Below are positions 47,129 through 59,925 of a stretch of DNA of 64,000 nt, in pieces (within the stretch, counting starts at the first letter, position 1; each line of letters starts with the position of its first letter). The notes under the pieces were generated by a model that made no database searches, was not told the DNA's origin, and saw only the letters and a program-made list of their open reading frames with translations. Made by a program: the position numbers and the translations under genes. The DNA is from Erigeron canadensis (lineage: Eukaryota; Streptophyta; Magnoliopsida; Asterales; Asteraceae): contig NC_057765.1 of the NCBI RefSeq assembly GCF_010389155.1, positions 22,756,980 to 22,820,979 of the forward strand, given 5' to 3'.

Positions 47129-49200
47129 ATCTCTCAAAGAACTAATTTTGTAAGTTTGTGTCTGTAAATAGGTGGAGTCATAAAAATGCAAAAAGAGTTC
47201 TTAGTGTCATAAAAACCATAAAAATGTGAAAAATGAGAAAATGACAAAAATATAGAGAGATTTAAGTTAATGCTGTCAGATGATTAGAAGTAAGGATACT
47301 TAGCTTTTAAGTCTGCTTAAACGTAATATAACTGTTTAGTTCAGTGATTACAATTTGGGATATATTGGTAGACACAAAGTAGCAAGGTTTCCTTAAATCT
47401 GAACTTAAATTATACAATGTTCTTGTGGGAAACATATTCAGATATATGGCTGAGAATGCTTGCTTTTCAGTAATGAATTGATCTGGTCCTTAAATTTTGT
47501 GAAAGATCTAGCATTACTATAAGATTTGTTCAATATATAGGCAAAAACCTCTACCAATCATGAGCATGAAAGTTAAATATGATATTGTTATGCAAATGAA
47601 ATGAATGTTAATTAAGGGGCTAATGTGGTCTTTGAGATTCGACAAGTATGTCCTCGGGGTGTCTTTATATACCTAGCCTACCTAAAGCTTCCAACTTGGG
47701 ATACGTTGTCAGAAAGTTCGCTATATGGGTCTCATAGAAAATCATGGGTTCCTTATAAATCATGAAATGCAGAAGCAAATAAGTGAAATCACAAAGTAAT
47801 TAAATTCAGCTATCTAAAAAGTGTCTCATGATTTGTTAAGGATGTTTTTAAATATACATTAAATTTTTGTTATCTTAGTGCTAGTGTCAATTACGAAAGT
47901 ATATCTGAATGTGGGTCACATAAGTTCGCAAACTATTCAATGGCATATTAGGCTACTCTGGTTACATGGTGATTGTCCTTGGCCAGGGTATGTCGAAAGT
48001 GTCATAACTCAAAGGAAACTGGAAGTACCGAGTGTTTAAGAGGACGAATATACCGGTAATTGTGGTTGGATCACTGTTCATAATTAATAATTAGAGAATT
48101 ATTTCTCACTTGCAGACTTATGCAAATGCTAATCTGATCTAATCTGCATAAACTTAAGATTTTTTGTACATAAATAAAGTAGCTTAGTTTTATTTTTATT
48201 TTTATTTTTATTTTTACTTTTATTTTTATTTTTGTTTACTTTTATTTTGGTAATAAGTGTTAGTTTGTGTGTCAAACTAGTTCTTATTGCACGAGAGATT
48301 TGATAAGCAATCAAAGTATATGATTCTTAGTGAATTATATAAGTCTTGTTGCTTACAGTATAGATGTTTACAAGATGGATTTTCTAATTAATACATAAGT
48401 TGTTTAATTTATGAAATGAAATGTTTTGAAAATTGAAAAGTCAAAATATTTTTGAATGTGTTTCGATTAACTTTTTGAAATTTCAATTGTTTTTGGTAGA
48501 TAAGTATGCTTGACAAAGATTTGACTTACCTTAGATTTTATTTTGTCGATAGGTTAAGCTTTTGGTTGTTTTGCATATTGATGATACTTTGTTGATTTTG
48601 ATGCATTGATGAAGTTTGTTAAGTGTGCAGGTTACAGATAATAAACTCATTTTAAATGTAATTGACATCAAAAGTTTTAGATTGTAATTGAAAGCAGAAT
48701 TGTTTTCGCTTGTTTGTCAGCCCATAGAATTGTATTGCAACGGACAACAAAAGGTGTTCAGAAATTGCTTCTATAGAGATTACAAGTGATACACGAATGA
48801 TCTGCTTTAATAACCTAAGACTTAGTGTGATAGGTTATAGATTTATTATCAAGATCACAACCTAAGATGTAATGTGATAGGTTGTTGATATGATATTTTG
48901 TCATACATCATACATTAAATGTATTTTGATGTAAGTTTGTATTTGTTTGAGTTAAACATCAATGAAGAAATGATCGATTTTATGTCAAGATAATAATGTA
49001 AGATTCATTTGATACATTATTATGATGACAAGTTAGTACAGATGATTTACGATAGCATATTCGAGTAGATACAGGTTTTTAGTAACGAGTATCTACAGGT
49101 TTATGTTTCTAGAATTTCTGTAATTTTTCCTTCTTTACATTTCTGGAAAATTCGTCAAATTTGGCTAAAGAATAGAGCTTATGTGGTTTAAAATCTGAAA
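47129..49200. other. Non-coding spacer after pol
   Basis: AT-rich, with a TTTTA pentanucleotide microsatellite at about 48186-48247. No open frame of note. Long spacers between pol and a 3' gene are usual in SIRE-like elements. Confidence 0.6.
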
Positions 49201-50030
49201 ATTCGAAATCACCTCGTGTTGACGTCAGCATGCCTCGCGCTGACGTCATCACGAAGCCCACGAACTGGGTGTTCAGCCTGGCCCATGTGGATTCGAATAT
49301 ATATATGGGTTATTACTATTCATTAATTACCATTAATCGAAATTAACCCTAAGTAAATCACACGAACTTCGTCTCCCTCGTGCCACTATTTATTCGTCCT
49401 TATTTTAGATTGATTTCATCTTCTTCTCGTCTTAATCATCCTAGTTTTTTGGTAAATACTTGATCTAGGATAGATTATTGATGTTTTAACTATGGTTTTG
49501 AACGATTTCATGTCGTTATAATGCCCAAATTTTGATTTTGCCTCGCGTGAACAGTAACTCGGACGAACCACAAGAATTTGATCTTTGATTTTTGATGATT
49601 TGGACTTAAATTGAACTTGAATTGGACTTAAAATTGGACTAATTAATGTTTAAACATGTTAAATCTAACAAAAATTTAAGTAAACAAGTGTTAAATCAAG
49701 ATTAATCAAGAAAATTGTGTTTCGGTCACTATTCACATGAAGAACACGAACCAACTTCGTGTTCATCGAATTTGTTTTGATTTTGTTTTCTGGGCATAAC
49801 ACGAATCATAAACAAGTCCAAGATGATGTTTTTGATCGATTTTAACATCATATGGAGATGTTTTTGTGCTTCGTGTTCTGGGTTTCATACAGGCTCGTGC
49901 TGACGTCACGACGAAGGAGATCTTCCTCGTGATGACGTCATCACGAAGCAGTCGACCAAAACCCTATTTTTAATTTTTGTTTATTCTAACAATCGTTTTT
50001 CTTGTCGTTTTCGTCTGTTTTTGTGCAGGT
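49201..50030 (+). promoter_or_regulatory. Putative internal promoter and leader intron of the 3' gene
   Basis: Four perfect TGACGTCA sites lie at 49220, 49241, 49901 and 49933, within a longer palindromic module. A TATATATA stretch lies at about 49297-49306. A donor-like G/GTAAAT at 49452 and a strong acceptor at 50028 (CTAAC branch-point-like motif at 49986, long pyrimidine tract, GTGCAG) would remove 577 bp and place the exon junction 2 bp before ATGGCAGG. Transcription and splicing are inferred from sequence alone. Confidence 0.5.
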
Positions 50031-52528
50031 ATGGCAGGACAAGGTAATAATGCTCGTGTGTTCGTCAAGGAGCACAATGCTGCACTCGATCTCAGTATAA
50101 CGCAGACGGGGTGCACTGCAGAGTTTCATGGCGTCCTACAGTTTCTTGCACGTTCTCGTGTCCATTTTGCTGTGATAGAGAATCCTCCGTTGGTGATGAG
50201 TCTCATTAGAGAGTTCTGGAACTCAGCCCGTTCTGTGCAGATGGGTGCTCATACATACATACGCACCACTGTTGGGGGACGTTTATTCTCTTTTTCTGCT
50301 GGAGACTTACGGACTATTTTACACTTAGGTGATGTCGCCATAGAGCAAGGTCCGACTGAATTCTCTGAGGAATTTTGCGACGGTGCTCTACGTCGTATGG
50401 GGTATACTGGAGCTATTTCTCACCCATACTTCAGGAATCATCTACATGGCAAATGGAAGCTTCTTGCTTACTATTTGTTAAGGGCCATTAGTCATAGGAG
50501 TACAAGCTATGACCAGATGAATATTCAGAACGCTTCTCAGATGGTTGCTTTAGTGCTGAACAAGCCATACAGCTTCTCTCAGTACATTTTTGATAATTTG
50601 GAAAGGCAGTTGAGATCATTTGGTACAGACAAGAAATTCTTTCTGTTTCCAAGATTTGTGATGATCATAATTCGTCACTTTGCAGCTGATTTGCCATTTG
50701 ACGGTCCTACGTTCAATCTAGGTCGTCTTACTTATAAGGCATTCGCTGAAAGTTTGAAGCACTTGTCGGGAAGAAATGTTCCGATTGAGGTTGATAATCC
50801 ACCTTTGTTCGGACATTTGCTTAACCCTAACTATGTCGCACCTCGACAAGGTTGGGAGGATGAACAAGCTGGTGTTGCTGCTGCTGATGATGATCAGGCT
50901 CATGACAATCCTCAAGAAGAAAAAGCTGATCAGTTTGAGGGACTCAACGATGTTCCTCTGTATGATGGTGATTTGGAGCATGACTCTGATATGGATGCTC
51001 TAATGGAGGATATAGATGATCCTACAAATCTTGTATCTACATTGCTGGGGTTTCTACTTCTAGCTCTGCTCCAGTTGATGTAACTGCTGGTCCTTCTGAA
51101 GTCCCGGTTAATGTTGTTGAGGACTCAGAAGAAGAAGAAGAGGAAGAAAGACCGTCAAAGAGAAGAAGAAGACATGCAAGATCTCAGACTGAGGTTGATA
51201 GAGAATTCGCTGCATATAGTGAATCCATGGAGAGGTCTCATGCACCTGTTGTTGGTGATACTCCAGTGGTTGCTGCTTTAAGAGCTTCTGTCTCTGAGAT
51301 TCCTGCATCTGTGTCTGCTTCTACTGCTGCTGGTGTTACTGTTGGGGAGAGAAGGTCGAGACTAAAGTTTATAATAAGGGGAATTGGCTCTCGCGCACAA
51401 TTTGTCACTGAAGCTACAACTGTTACGATTCCTGTTGTTCCAGAGTCTCCAGTTCCGACACTTGTTGCTCCTAGGCCTTCGTCTGCTCCTATTCAGGCGA
51501 CAGTTCCTGTCTCTACCATTATGGGACGTCTGTTGGCTCCTCTACAAAGACCACAGATGCCTCCCACAGGAACTACTAGTGCTCGTATGCCTTCGTTTGA
51601 AGCTGCGATGCCCCCTCAGGTCTCTACATCTGACGTTGCTTCTACTTCACGTCCACCTGTACCTGTTCAAGTGCAGTTGAGTCATTTATTTTTTGAGAAA
51701 AAGATGTTGGAGATGAGGGTTACAGCTTTGGAGAGTCAGCTAAAGCTCCAAGTTGCTAAGCATCAGGAAGAAATGGACGTTATAACAGCTCTTGTTCATT
51801 CTCTTGGATCTAGACTTGACCAATTCTTGGCTCAAGGGGGAGATAAGGATGGTTGTAGAGACGATGAGCTTGCAAAGAAGAATAGAGATGAGGATCATGA
51901 AGATCAAGATCCAGCTCAAGGTCAAGATCAAACACAACCAGGTGAGCCAGAGAATCAGGGTCAAGGTCAAGATGCTGATGATGCTGCTATGGATACAGTG
52001 ACTGCTGATGTTCAGGGGGAGTCATCAAGACAGAGAGAGTCAGAGATTGCTGGTACAGCTGGTGCTAGTACTTCTGGGACTCAAGATAAAGGCAAAGCTG
52101 TGATGACAACTTTAGATGCAGATCCTGATAATCCAGATAACAATGGTGATGGGGAAGATTCCAATTCAGGTAACTCCGATTCTATTTTTGATAGAATAGA
52201 AAGGGAGATAGTGAATGATCCTCATAGTACTAAAGAAAAAGAAAATAGAAAAGGAAAATCTACTCAGGATAGTGAGTCAACTAAGACTGTTTCTACTACC
52301 AATGCCTCTACAGAGTCAGATTTGCACCCTTTAATTGTGCATAGACTAGAAAAGAGATTGGGATATGATCCACAAGCTCATATATGAGCTAGAGCTGAGA
52401 TTATGGATTATGATTAGTATTATGATCCAGGATCACTTAGGGATCAAATGAAAGAACAGTCAGGGTTAGCTCATACATCTTCAGAGTTAGAATCAGATTC
52501 GAATTCAGATTCAGATTATGAACCATAG
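50031..52528 (+). pseudogene. 3' gene, first part: globular domain, NLS, coiled coil
   Basis: I start at ATG 50031 (MAGQGNNARVF) because an acceptor splice signature precedes it. The longer frame from 49977 gives a false hydrophobic leader. Residues about 5-280 form a globular domain like the putative plant transposon protein domain found after pol in some copia and gypsy elements (FSAGDLRTILHLGD, NPNYVAPRQGW). An acidic stretch follows. After a one-base frameshift near 51040 come an acidic run, a basic cluster SKRRRRHAR (51157-51183, NLS-like), a Ser/Pro/Val-rich linker, a coiled coil (about 51690-51850) and a Gln/Asp-rich region. Stops at 52385 and about 52415 precede the natural-looking end at 52528. 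No transmembrane segment is visible. Confidence 0.6.
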
Positions 52529-52844
52529 TGCTATTAATTTTGTATTGATTACTTGAGTTATAATAACAGTTTAGAGTGTTAATCAAAGTGTTATTCAGCT
52601 TAGAATAGTTATCAAAGAATTATTTTGTTCGGCTTAACATATTGACAGTGTAATTTTAAAATACTCGAGTAATGAAAAATAATGATTATAAGATAAATAT
52701 GAATGTATGTGTTACATTATATTTATGATATAATATTATTGTTGTAAGTTAAAATAGATAAAGGTTATAAGATAAATATTTATTATGTCTTGACTTGTGA
52801 TTTATGTTCTTTATCTTTGTATATGTAAATCGTTTGAATTGCAG

Positions 52845-53980
52845 ATAAGCTTCAAACAATAGGTGCATTGGACGATCTTGATGCTGTAGAAGATCTAGAA
52901 AGTATCGATGATGAAGATTTTGAAGAAGGAGAGTTCATTACTTCGGAAGCTGATAGACAAAGGTTGCTTGAGACACCTTATGACTTTGATCGTGTCTTTA
53001 ATGAAGATGAAGTCATTCAAGTTGAACCAATAGCTGAAGTAGAACATCTCAATCTCAATCCAATCAGAGATAGTCCAGATGAACCTAAAAATGCTGCAAG
53101 GTTAAGATTTGCTGTATATGCAAATATAGTCGATGAAGGACATAACAATATTTTTAATCTATACTAGAATATAGATGCTACACGAGAGGTTGACCTTGGA
53201 AGATTTAATATACCTCCGGTGCAGCAAGATCATGAGTTTATTATTGATAGACTGATTCCAGGTTATAGAGGACATACTGGTTTGATGATACGTGATACGT
53301 ATAAACCATCAATGTTTTGGGAATATGTCTCAGACAAGGATGCACCCAAATACTTCTCAGTGATTCAAAGTTGGTTCTATGATCACATAATCAAATTGTT
53401 TATTATCAAGAGAAAGGAGGGTTGCCAGTACATGTCAATAAGTCGAAGACATTTTCACTCTCTTAGTGATTCAAACATGATAGATCTGGGAAGACACTGG
53501 TTCGTTAATCTTCAGAGCAATGGACTTGCAGATTTCTACTGGAATAGATTCAGAGATGAAAGAATTAAGTATTTCAGTGATAGAGGTCTGAAGCAAGAAG
53601 AAAGGTTGATAAAGCCAACACCTTTGAAGAAGATTAAGAATCCAGATGGCACATTTAGATTTGTCCAGAGAAGGATTAAATGTGTTAAGAAGGTTCCCGC
53701 TATCAGATGGGATCAAGATATGCTGACGGAGATGACATTTTGGCAAATAGATATCAAGTGAGGCGAAGCACAGATGTTTGTTGATGATTCAAAGAAACAG
53801 ATGTTGCTACGCATGTATGATCCAATGCAGGTTGTCAATTTGTCAAGAGGTGATCAAAGAAAACTTTTGGATACACCTTGCTGAGCTGTAGATTTTTGGA
53901 GAGTAGAGGAAAGACGCTATCGCAACATTCTCGCACACTGTTTACAAGAGAGAATTCATGCGAATAGTATCAGACTTTTG
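52845..53980 (+). pseudogene. 3' gene, second part (exon-like), interrupted
   Basis: Open sequence begins right after a TTTGAATTGCAG acceptor at 52844, in the same frame as the preceding part, so it may be a later exon of the same gene. It starts very acidic (LESIDDEDFEEGEF), then a basic globular region (RWFVNLQSNG-like WFVNLQ near 53503, KKIKNPDGTFRFVQRRIKC near 53627). Stops at 53165, 53759 and 53881 break it. The C-terminal part is shared with the inverted remnant at 38197-38560, so this gene belongs to the element family. Its function is unknown. Confidence 0.6.
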
Positions 53981-54043
53981 TTTAATGGATAAGATTTGAA
54001 GTTCAAGTTTTGAAAACTTTAAAGAGATCTAGTTGCAATCGTC

Positions 54044-54054
54044 AAAGGGGAGTC
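54044..54054 (+). promoter_or_regulatory. Polypurine tract
   Basis: AAAGGGGAGTC directly before the TGTAGATGCAG start of LTR B, the plus-strand primer of the element. Confidence 0.75.
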
Positions 54055-54737
54055 TGTAGATGCAGAATCGTTGTGACAATCACAACATAGATTTGATTAT
54101 TGTTTACGTTTTTAGGAACTTGTTTATAATCATTTAAATAAGAACTTGTGTTGATATTTAATGATTACGTTTGGACTTCTATATTATATCTGTTTATGTT
54201 TTGTATTGTGTTTGTGTGTTATATATTGTTTTACAAGTACAAGAACATAGAATCAAGGTTTATAAGTGTTGTAGAACACTTAAATGGTGATTGGATGTTA
54301 TGTACGAGTCAAACAACGTCAAACAAAGAACAAAGGATCGTCCCTCGTGCTGACGTCATCAGCATGTAGGATGAACCTCATGCTGATGTCAGCACGAGGC
54401 AGATCGGTTGTTAATTGTTTCAGGCCTAATACGTAATTAAGGCCTAAGCCCACACGATCCAATACGTAACTAGTATAAATACAAGACCTAATCTACGGAA
54501 TTAGGTTAATCGTTTTTGAATTTTTGAGAGTTATTTACGAATTTACGATCTAAGGTTATTTGTTCCTTCGTGTAATCTCTTACACGAACCACAAGCCTTG
54601 TGCATCTCCTTGGGTTGGTTAATTGCTCAGTAATCAACGAAAGGCAATAGTAATCTAGTTATCTCAAGAGGATGCCGCACTCTTGACATAACGAATCACA
54701 TCTTATTACGATCCACGCAACAATAGGGCACCTTACA
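54055..54737 (+). repeat. LTR B (right-hand LTR of the long element)
   Basis: 683 bp from TGTAGATGCAG to CACCTTACA. It carries a TGACGTCA at 54351, a TGATGTCA variant at 54384 and a TATA-like GTATAAATAC at about 54473. It does not match LTR A beyond the first bases and general layout. Confidence 0.7.
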
Positions 54738-55498
54738 ATTACCTAAGACATGGACTGAAATGGTCGATATTGGTGAAATTGGTCCAATCGTTTCAGAAAA
54801 ACAAAATGTTGATCCTAAGACCCCTAAAAGCTCAATTGATAAAATTAAGGAGCTTAACAAGAAACATAAGCTTGAAAGTTCATTTGTTAAACCAGTGGAT
54901 CCTAAGAATGGAGTTTATGATGCTAGTGCTTCGAAAGGATCTAGTCAAGTGAATTCAACTTGTCCTGTTGATAAGAACATTAAATGTTTTACAATGAAAG
55001 GATGTGATACTGTTTTTACATCCAATGAAATTGATTTTGAAAAGATAGATCATGACAAGATTGATAAAGTATGGAATAAGGATGAATCTACGTTCAGTAG
55101 AGTCCCCTTAACTCCATATAAGACTCATAAGAATTCTCAAAAGAAGGTACATTTCTCAGATAAAAATGAGTCAACTGGTTTATCAAAAGAAGAGTCAGCC
55201 ACAATTGAACTTAAGGAATGTTTAGGCGTGACTCCAGCTGAGTTTGATGTTAAAGCTAAGAAAGCAAGAGCTAAAAAATCTTGTTTCTATTGTTATGAAG
55301 TAGGACATGTTTACAGTTGTTGTCCAAATAGGAAACAAAGATGTCCAGAAAAGGGTATGTCTTCTGGAGGATCTAGTGACTCATATATTGTTGCTCATAA
55401 TAATAGATCTAAGACTCCAAAACGACAGGGACCTTCACAGAATACTACTTCTAGTAGTGTAAGTCTGAGTCGTTCTCGTACACCTCAAAGGAGTAATT
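54738..55498 (+). pseudogene. Duplicate fragment of the second gag-like ORF
   Basis: This 247-codon open stretch is a close copy of 42690-43432, including the knuckle CFYCYEVGHVYSCC and the SR-like start RSKTPKRQG. It begins abruptly just after LTR B with no primer site or first gag, and is cut at RTPQRSN by the gypsy LTR at 55499. It is part of a further SIRE-like copy split by the gypsy insertion, or a rearranged piece of the same element. Confidence 0.85.
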
Positions 55499-58400
55499 TG
55501 TAACACCCCAACTAAGGCGGAATGATGAGATGTACAGAAAGTCGAGTATTCAAAACAAGGATTATAAATAACATTCACCATAGCTTTATTTGATAAAAAG
55601 GAATTTACAAATGTACAAGCATAAGAACCAATTTCCAAGTACAAATGCGTCTGCCATACTTGAATATTAAGTTCACGAAACAAATATCAAGCACATGAAT
55701 AGTATACTACAATGATCAAGGCGGATTTCATTGCCCATCACAAGGTTTGATATTCGACTCCAAAATGCAATGCAAACAATCATGATGCATATAAATCCTC
55801 AAAGCTTATGCTAATTCCTGAAAAGCATTAAGAAGAAGTGTCAACTACGAAAACGTAGTTGGTGAGTTCATAGGTTTTTATATAAATCTTGGTACATCAC
55901 CGTTTTAATACTTAGAAAACCGATTACTATTACATTTCGAAATACCCAAACCATATGACCGACAAAAGTTCTCATATCATATTATCGAGTTTTTCCCAAA
56001 TACCACAATGTCATATCAAGACTTGGAAAAATCCATAATAAAATTTCAGGTTCTCATTTGTCAAATCATCATGAGAGAAAAAGTATATAAATCGATTAAT
56101 CGTATACCATACCAAAATCATTCGGTTACCAAAATCGTTTCAATATCACCAATTTCAACGTCTTTCAAGATATCATATGAGGGACGATACCTAATCCGTA
56201 TGTTCAAACAATTTCCAATTATCAACAATATTAATATCAATTTCACTTAGCCATAAGGGCATAATTCAATATCAATTTCATTTAGCCACAAAGGCATAAT
56301 TTACATAATTTTGATGAGTAAATGCTTGAGCCACTACTACTACCATTTTATCAAGTCCAACAATATATATAATTCATTTCATGGCACAAGCTGTCAATCA
56401 AGTGCCGTATTAATAATAATAGGGTCGTGCCATGGAGACGACTATTCAAATTTAAGGTAGCTAGAACACCGCGTGGTCAGACTGGGAATGATGGCCGTCA
56501 CAAAGGCAACCAAACATCCCACCGTTACACGTTGGGTGGGTGGACAAATCCTAGTTGCGCAACTATCTAACTACAGGCCTCCACTTTCGGAATAAATAGT
56601 AGTGTACCGAAAGAAAACGGGTTGACAGAACTCAAGCTCATCATAAAACATTTATCACATTGAACATACGAAACAATTTGATTTCATAATCATATTACCA
56701 AGAATCATTTCATATATATGTATATAAGAGCAATTTCATTTATATATCATGTTTTTCACCCCGATAGTTAAACACATAAAATAGTTTGAAAGGGGGCTAT
56801 GACTCTCCTTGATATGCCACACATTATATTCCATATATCCAAAATGGATACTTCCCATCTATAGCTTCCTTGATTATATATTCCTTATGCTCCTCATTCG
56901 TACATCAAGGCCAAGCCTATCCCTACGATAGGACTAATATACATAAGTTTCTATCTTAAGCCATTGCTTAGAAATGCCACTTTTATTAAGTTGTCACCAA
57001 TTATGGAATCCAAGTGTATTGTTAATATTCACATCTTTTTAATCATAGTGATTGATAGTGTAAAAGGTCACTTTCAGTATACATGTAGTTATAAGTTGTT
57101 AGAACTTCAGTAACTTGTCTTCATTTGTGGTTTCGTTTGGCATCTTAGGTTATCATATGCTAATGTCATATTAGTTTATATTAACCTTATTCATCATTTG
57201 ATGTGTAATTGATTTTAGGATGAATTAGCATTGGTGATATCAATTTATAGATTGGTTAACGTAATTACTTATGTTCATTCCGCTTAGTTATAGTTCGCGT
57301 TACAATGTTTATGCTTATCCTTTAACTCACATTGTTCTCGATATGCCGTATGATTACTTGGGTTTATGAAATTCATTTAAGTGTTATGGGCCATTATCAA
57401 TTGGGCCAAAGTGTGATGGGTTATGTGATTAATGGATCATAGTGGTTATTGGGCCAAGTGGGCCTACTGATTTATATTCCTTATGGGCTCATTAGTTGGG
57501 CCGGGCTAGCCCATTAACTCCTTAGTGCATCATTTAGCCCATTACACTAATGATTAGCTTTTTTTCAAAATTTTCTGTTTTTACTTCACATTTTTATGAA
57601 ATGTTGGCTACTAGTTTGGGGTCAAGCCGAATTATTTGGACCTTCATGATTTTTACACAGTGACTTATATTTATCTAGTATTTTTATGAATTTTTGATGA
57701 ATTTTTAGATGATTTTTGGTGTCCTTAAAAATTATCCAAACACAAACTGTCCCGAATGGGCACTGCTTGCGACATCAGAAGTTTTATAAAAGTTCTTGAT
57801 GTTCTGATTGCTATAAAAATCCCATGATTTTATTTTAAGTTCTCAACACATCGATATTACTTTCCACCAAGTATGACCTCCTGAAGCTTTATGGATTAGA
57901 AGATAAAAATTGTTAAAGTTTATAAAATATTTATACCAAATTACAGTTTTGACCAGTTTCAGTAGAAAATTCATATCATTCATTCTGTTCAGTATTTTTG
58001 AGTAATTCCAGTTGGTGGTTATTCTTAACTCGTTCGACGACAACTTTTATTTTGAAAGTTTTTCTTGAAAATGCCCTCACATGCCCAGTTTTCCCGTTCA
58101 AAGACAGAAGATGGATTCTGTCAGCTTACTTTATTTGCCCAATGCATGCCTTTACTTTATGGCTTCACCCAACACTTATTTTGGCAAACCCAATACATTT
58201 TGTTCATCCTAATCCATATCTTAACCTTTCATTAGTGTTTTCTCCAGATTTTATTTCATATTTTATGGACAAATCATGTGATAAAAGTGATGAATTTATA
58301 TTTGTGTTCTTGTGATTTCGGTTAGTGATTTTTTATGCATAGTTTTGTCTTGAATTCTTATAAAATCCTTATTTCGTGTACTAACTTCATAAATCCCAGA

Positions 58401-59905
58401 TTATTAACATGTATTTTAACATCAAAATATATATGAAATCATCAATTAAAGATCCATCTTAAATTCCAAATCAAAACAACTTAAACTAGTGTCAATCTAA
58501 GCATGCATGTAATCATCTCATCATTTTAACAACAAATCTTTATCCATCTTCAATTCAACAACTTAAAAAACATATTTTTATGAAAAACTCCAGAAATATA
58601 TTCATCAAAATATATAAAAATATGACCATATTTCAAAGGAAAAATCACTTTAAAAGTTATTTAATCTATAACAACACTTTTGGGTCTTAAACTTGTTGAA
58701 TCCTTGAACCTTTCTTCTACATTTCGACATGCATGAGCATGATGAGAAAGATTCTATCAACTTGCCTTCATCAAGTGTGTTTTTTTTCAAAGAAACAAGA
58801 AGAAAATATAAACTTTTGATAAAGATCTTTGAATATAAACATAAACAAGATTAATCTAACAAAGTGGTGAAGATTTATACCCTTGATGAACTCGGTTTTG
58901 AAAGTGATTTTGGGCAAAAATTTCATGGCCCTATAAGCTTTAAACAACCCTTATTCCAAGCTTGAAATAACCCTTAAACCTTACTTGAATCAACCCTTGA
59001 TTAATTTAGTATAAACCCTTATTATTGTTATATGTTAGATGAGATTTATTCTTGCATTTTTCTTGATTGTTTGGGCTGAAATGGAGAGGGAGAAAAGAGA
59101 AGAAAATGCAGAAAATTTGAGAGGAAATGAGAGATTGTGTGTGTGTTGGGAGATGTTAGAGTGATTAAGGTGTGAAGGGAGGGAGTTGGAGTATCCAAGT
59201 CTTGTGTTGGAAGTGTAAGGACTAGCTTATTTTTTTATTGGTTAAAGGGTTTTGGGGAAAAGAGGTATAGTGCTTGGTAATGTATTTGGATAGTAGAAAG
59301 ACTAGATTCATGATACATATATGTGTAGGTATATATAAGTGTAAGACATGGAGGAGAGTGTAAGAATAAGTGGGTTAGTTGTATGATGATTGGTGAATTT
59401 TTATAAGAGTTTATATTTATAATAAGTTTAAGTTGTATGCATATCTTTTAATTGGAATATATTTATGTACTTATTATTATTCAAGCTTACTATTATGTAC
59501 ATAATAGTTTATAAATCTATCTTCAAGATGGTCATTATATTTTTGTGCTCAAAAGTACTTTAATTAGCTTTGTGTTTGAATTGTTGGATATCCGTAAGAA
59601 ATTTTTGGGATGTTATCTCATCTTGTGAGTCTTGCATAGTTATTCTTATGATTTAACTCCTTGAAATTAAATTTTTGGTTCGTTGACATTTTCATGAAGT
59701 TCAATTAGAACTAATTATAGTATGAGATTGTCTTGAATGATTATAGTTTTTGATCATAGTATTTCTAAGGCATTTCACTGTACTAGAGGGCAATTAGCAC
59801 TAAGCCCTAAATGTCTAGAAGGCAATTCTCTTAATAAACCTCTACGGATCGATACCTAGATAAGTATAAGTAAATAGTCCTAATTGGAAATTGAGGGTTG
59901 TTACA
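55499..59905 (-). repeat. 4.4-kb LTR of a gypsy-type element (3' LTR on minus strand)
   Basis: Plus-strand edges are TGTAACACCCCAAC and GGGTTGTTACA. On the minus strand the right edge is preceded by TTAAGGGGGTAATGA, a polypurine tract, and by a GAGGACGAAG pol-end-like motif, so this is the 3' LTR of a minus-strand element. The last 790 bp recur at 63209-64000. No gene is inside. Short imperfect direct repeats occur at about 56230-56300. Confidence 0.8.
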
Positions 59906-59925
59906 TCATTACCCCCTTAACATCA
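59906..59925 (-). promoter_or_regulatory. Polypurine tract of the gypsy-type element
   Basis: The minus strand reads GTTAAGGGGGTAATGA immediately before the LTR start TGTAACAACCC. Similar ATTACCCCCTTAA motifs occur at about 60488 and 62044 inside the interior. Confidence 0.7.

Larger units (their letters stand above)
39394..54737 (+). mobile_element. Long SIRE/Maximus-like copia element with extra 3' gene
   Basis: The order is LTR A (39394-39834), primer site, gag, second gag-like ORF, pol, 2.8 kb non-coding, a multi-part 3' gene, the polypurine tract AAAGGGGAGTC, and LTR B (54055-54737). The total of 15.3 kb is large for copia. LTRs A and B are not copies of each other, so the unit is mosaic: two related elements fused, or one with a replaced end. 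Several stops and frameshifts make it non-autonomous. Confidence 0.75.

Noticed and set aside
49977..50030. Hydrophobic N-terminus resembling a signal peptide on the 3' gene
   Set aside because: It is the pyrimidine tract of an acceptor splice site read as codons. The better start is ATG 50031.
51384..51680. Leu-rich ORF suggesting a membrane protein
   Set aside because: Out-of-frame reading of the Ser/Pro/Val-rich linker of the 3' gene.
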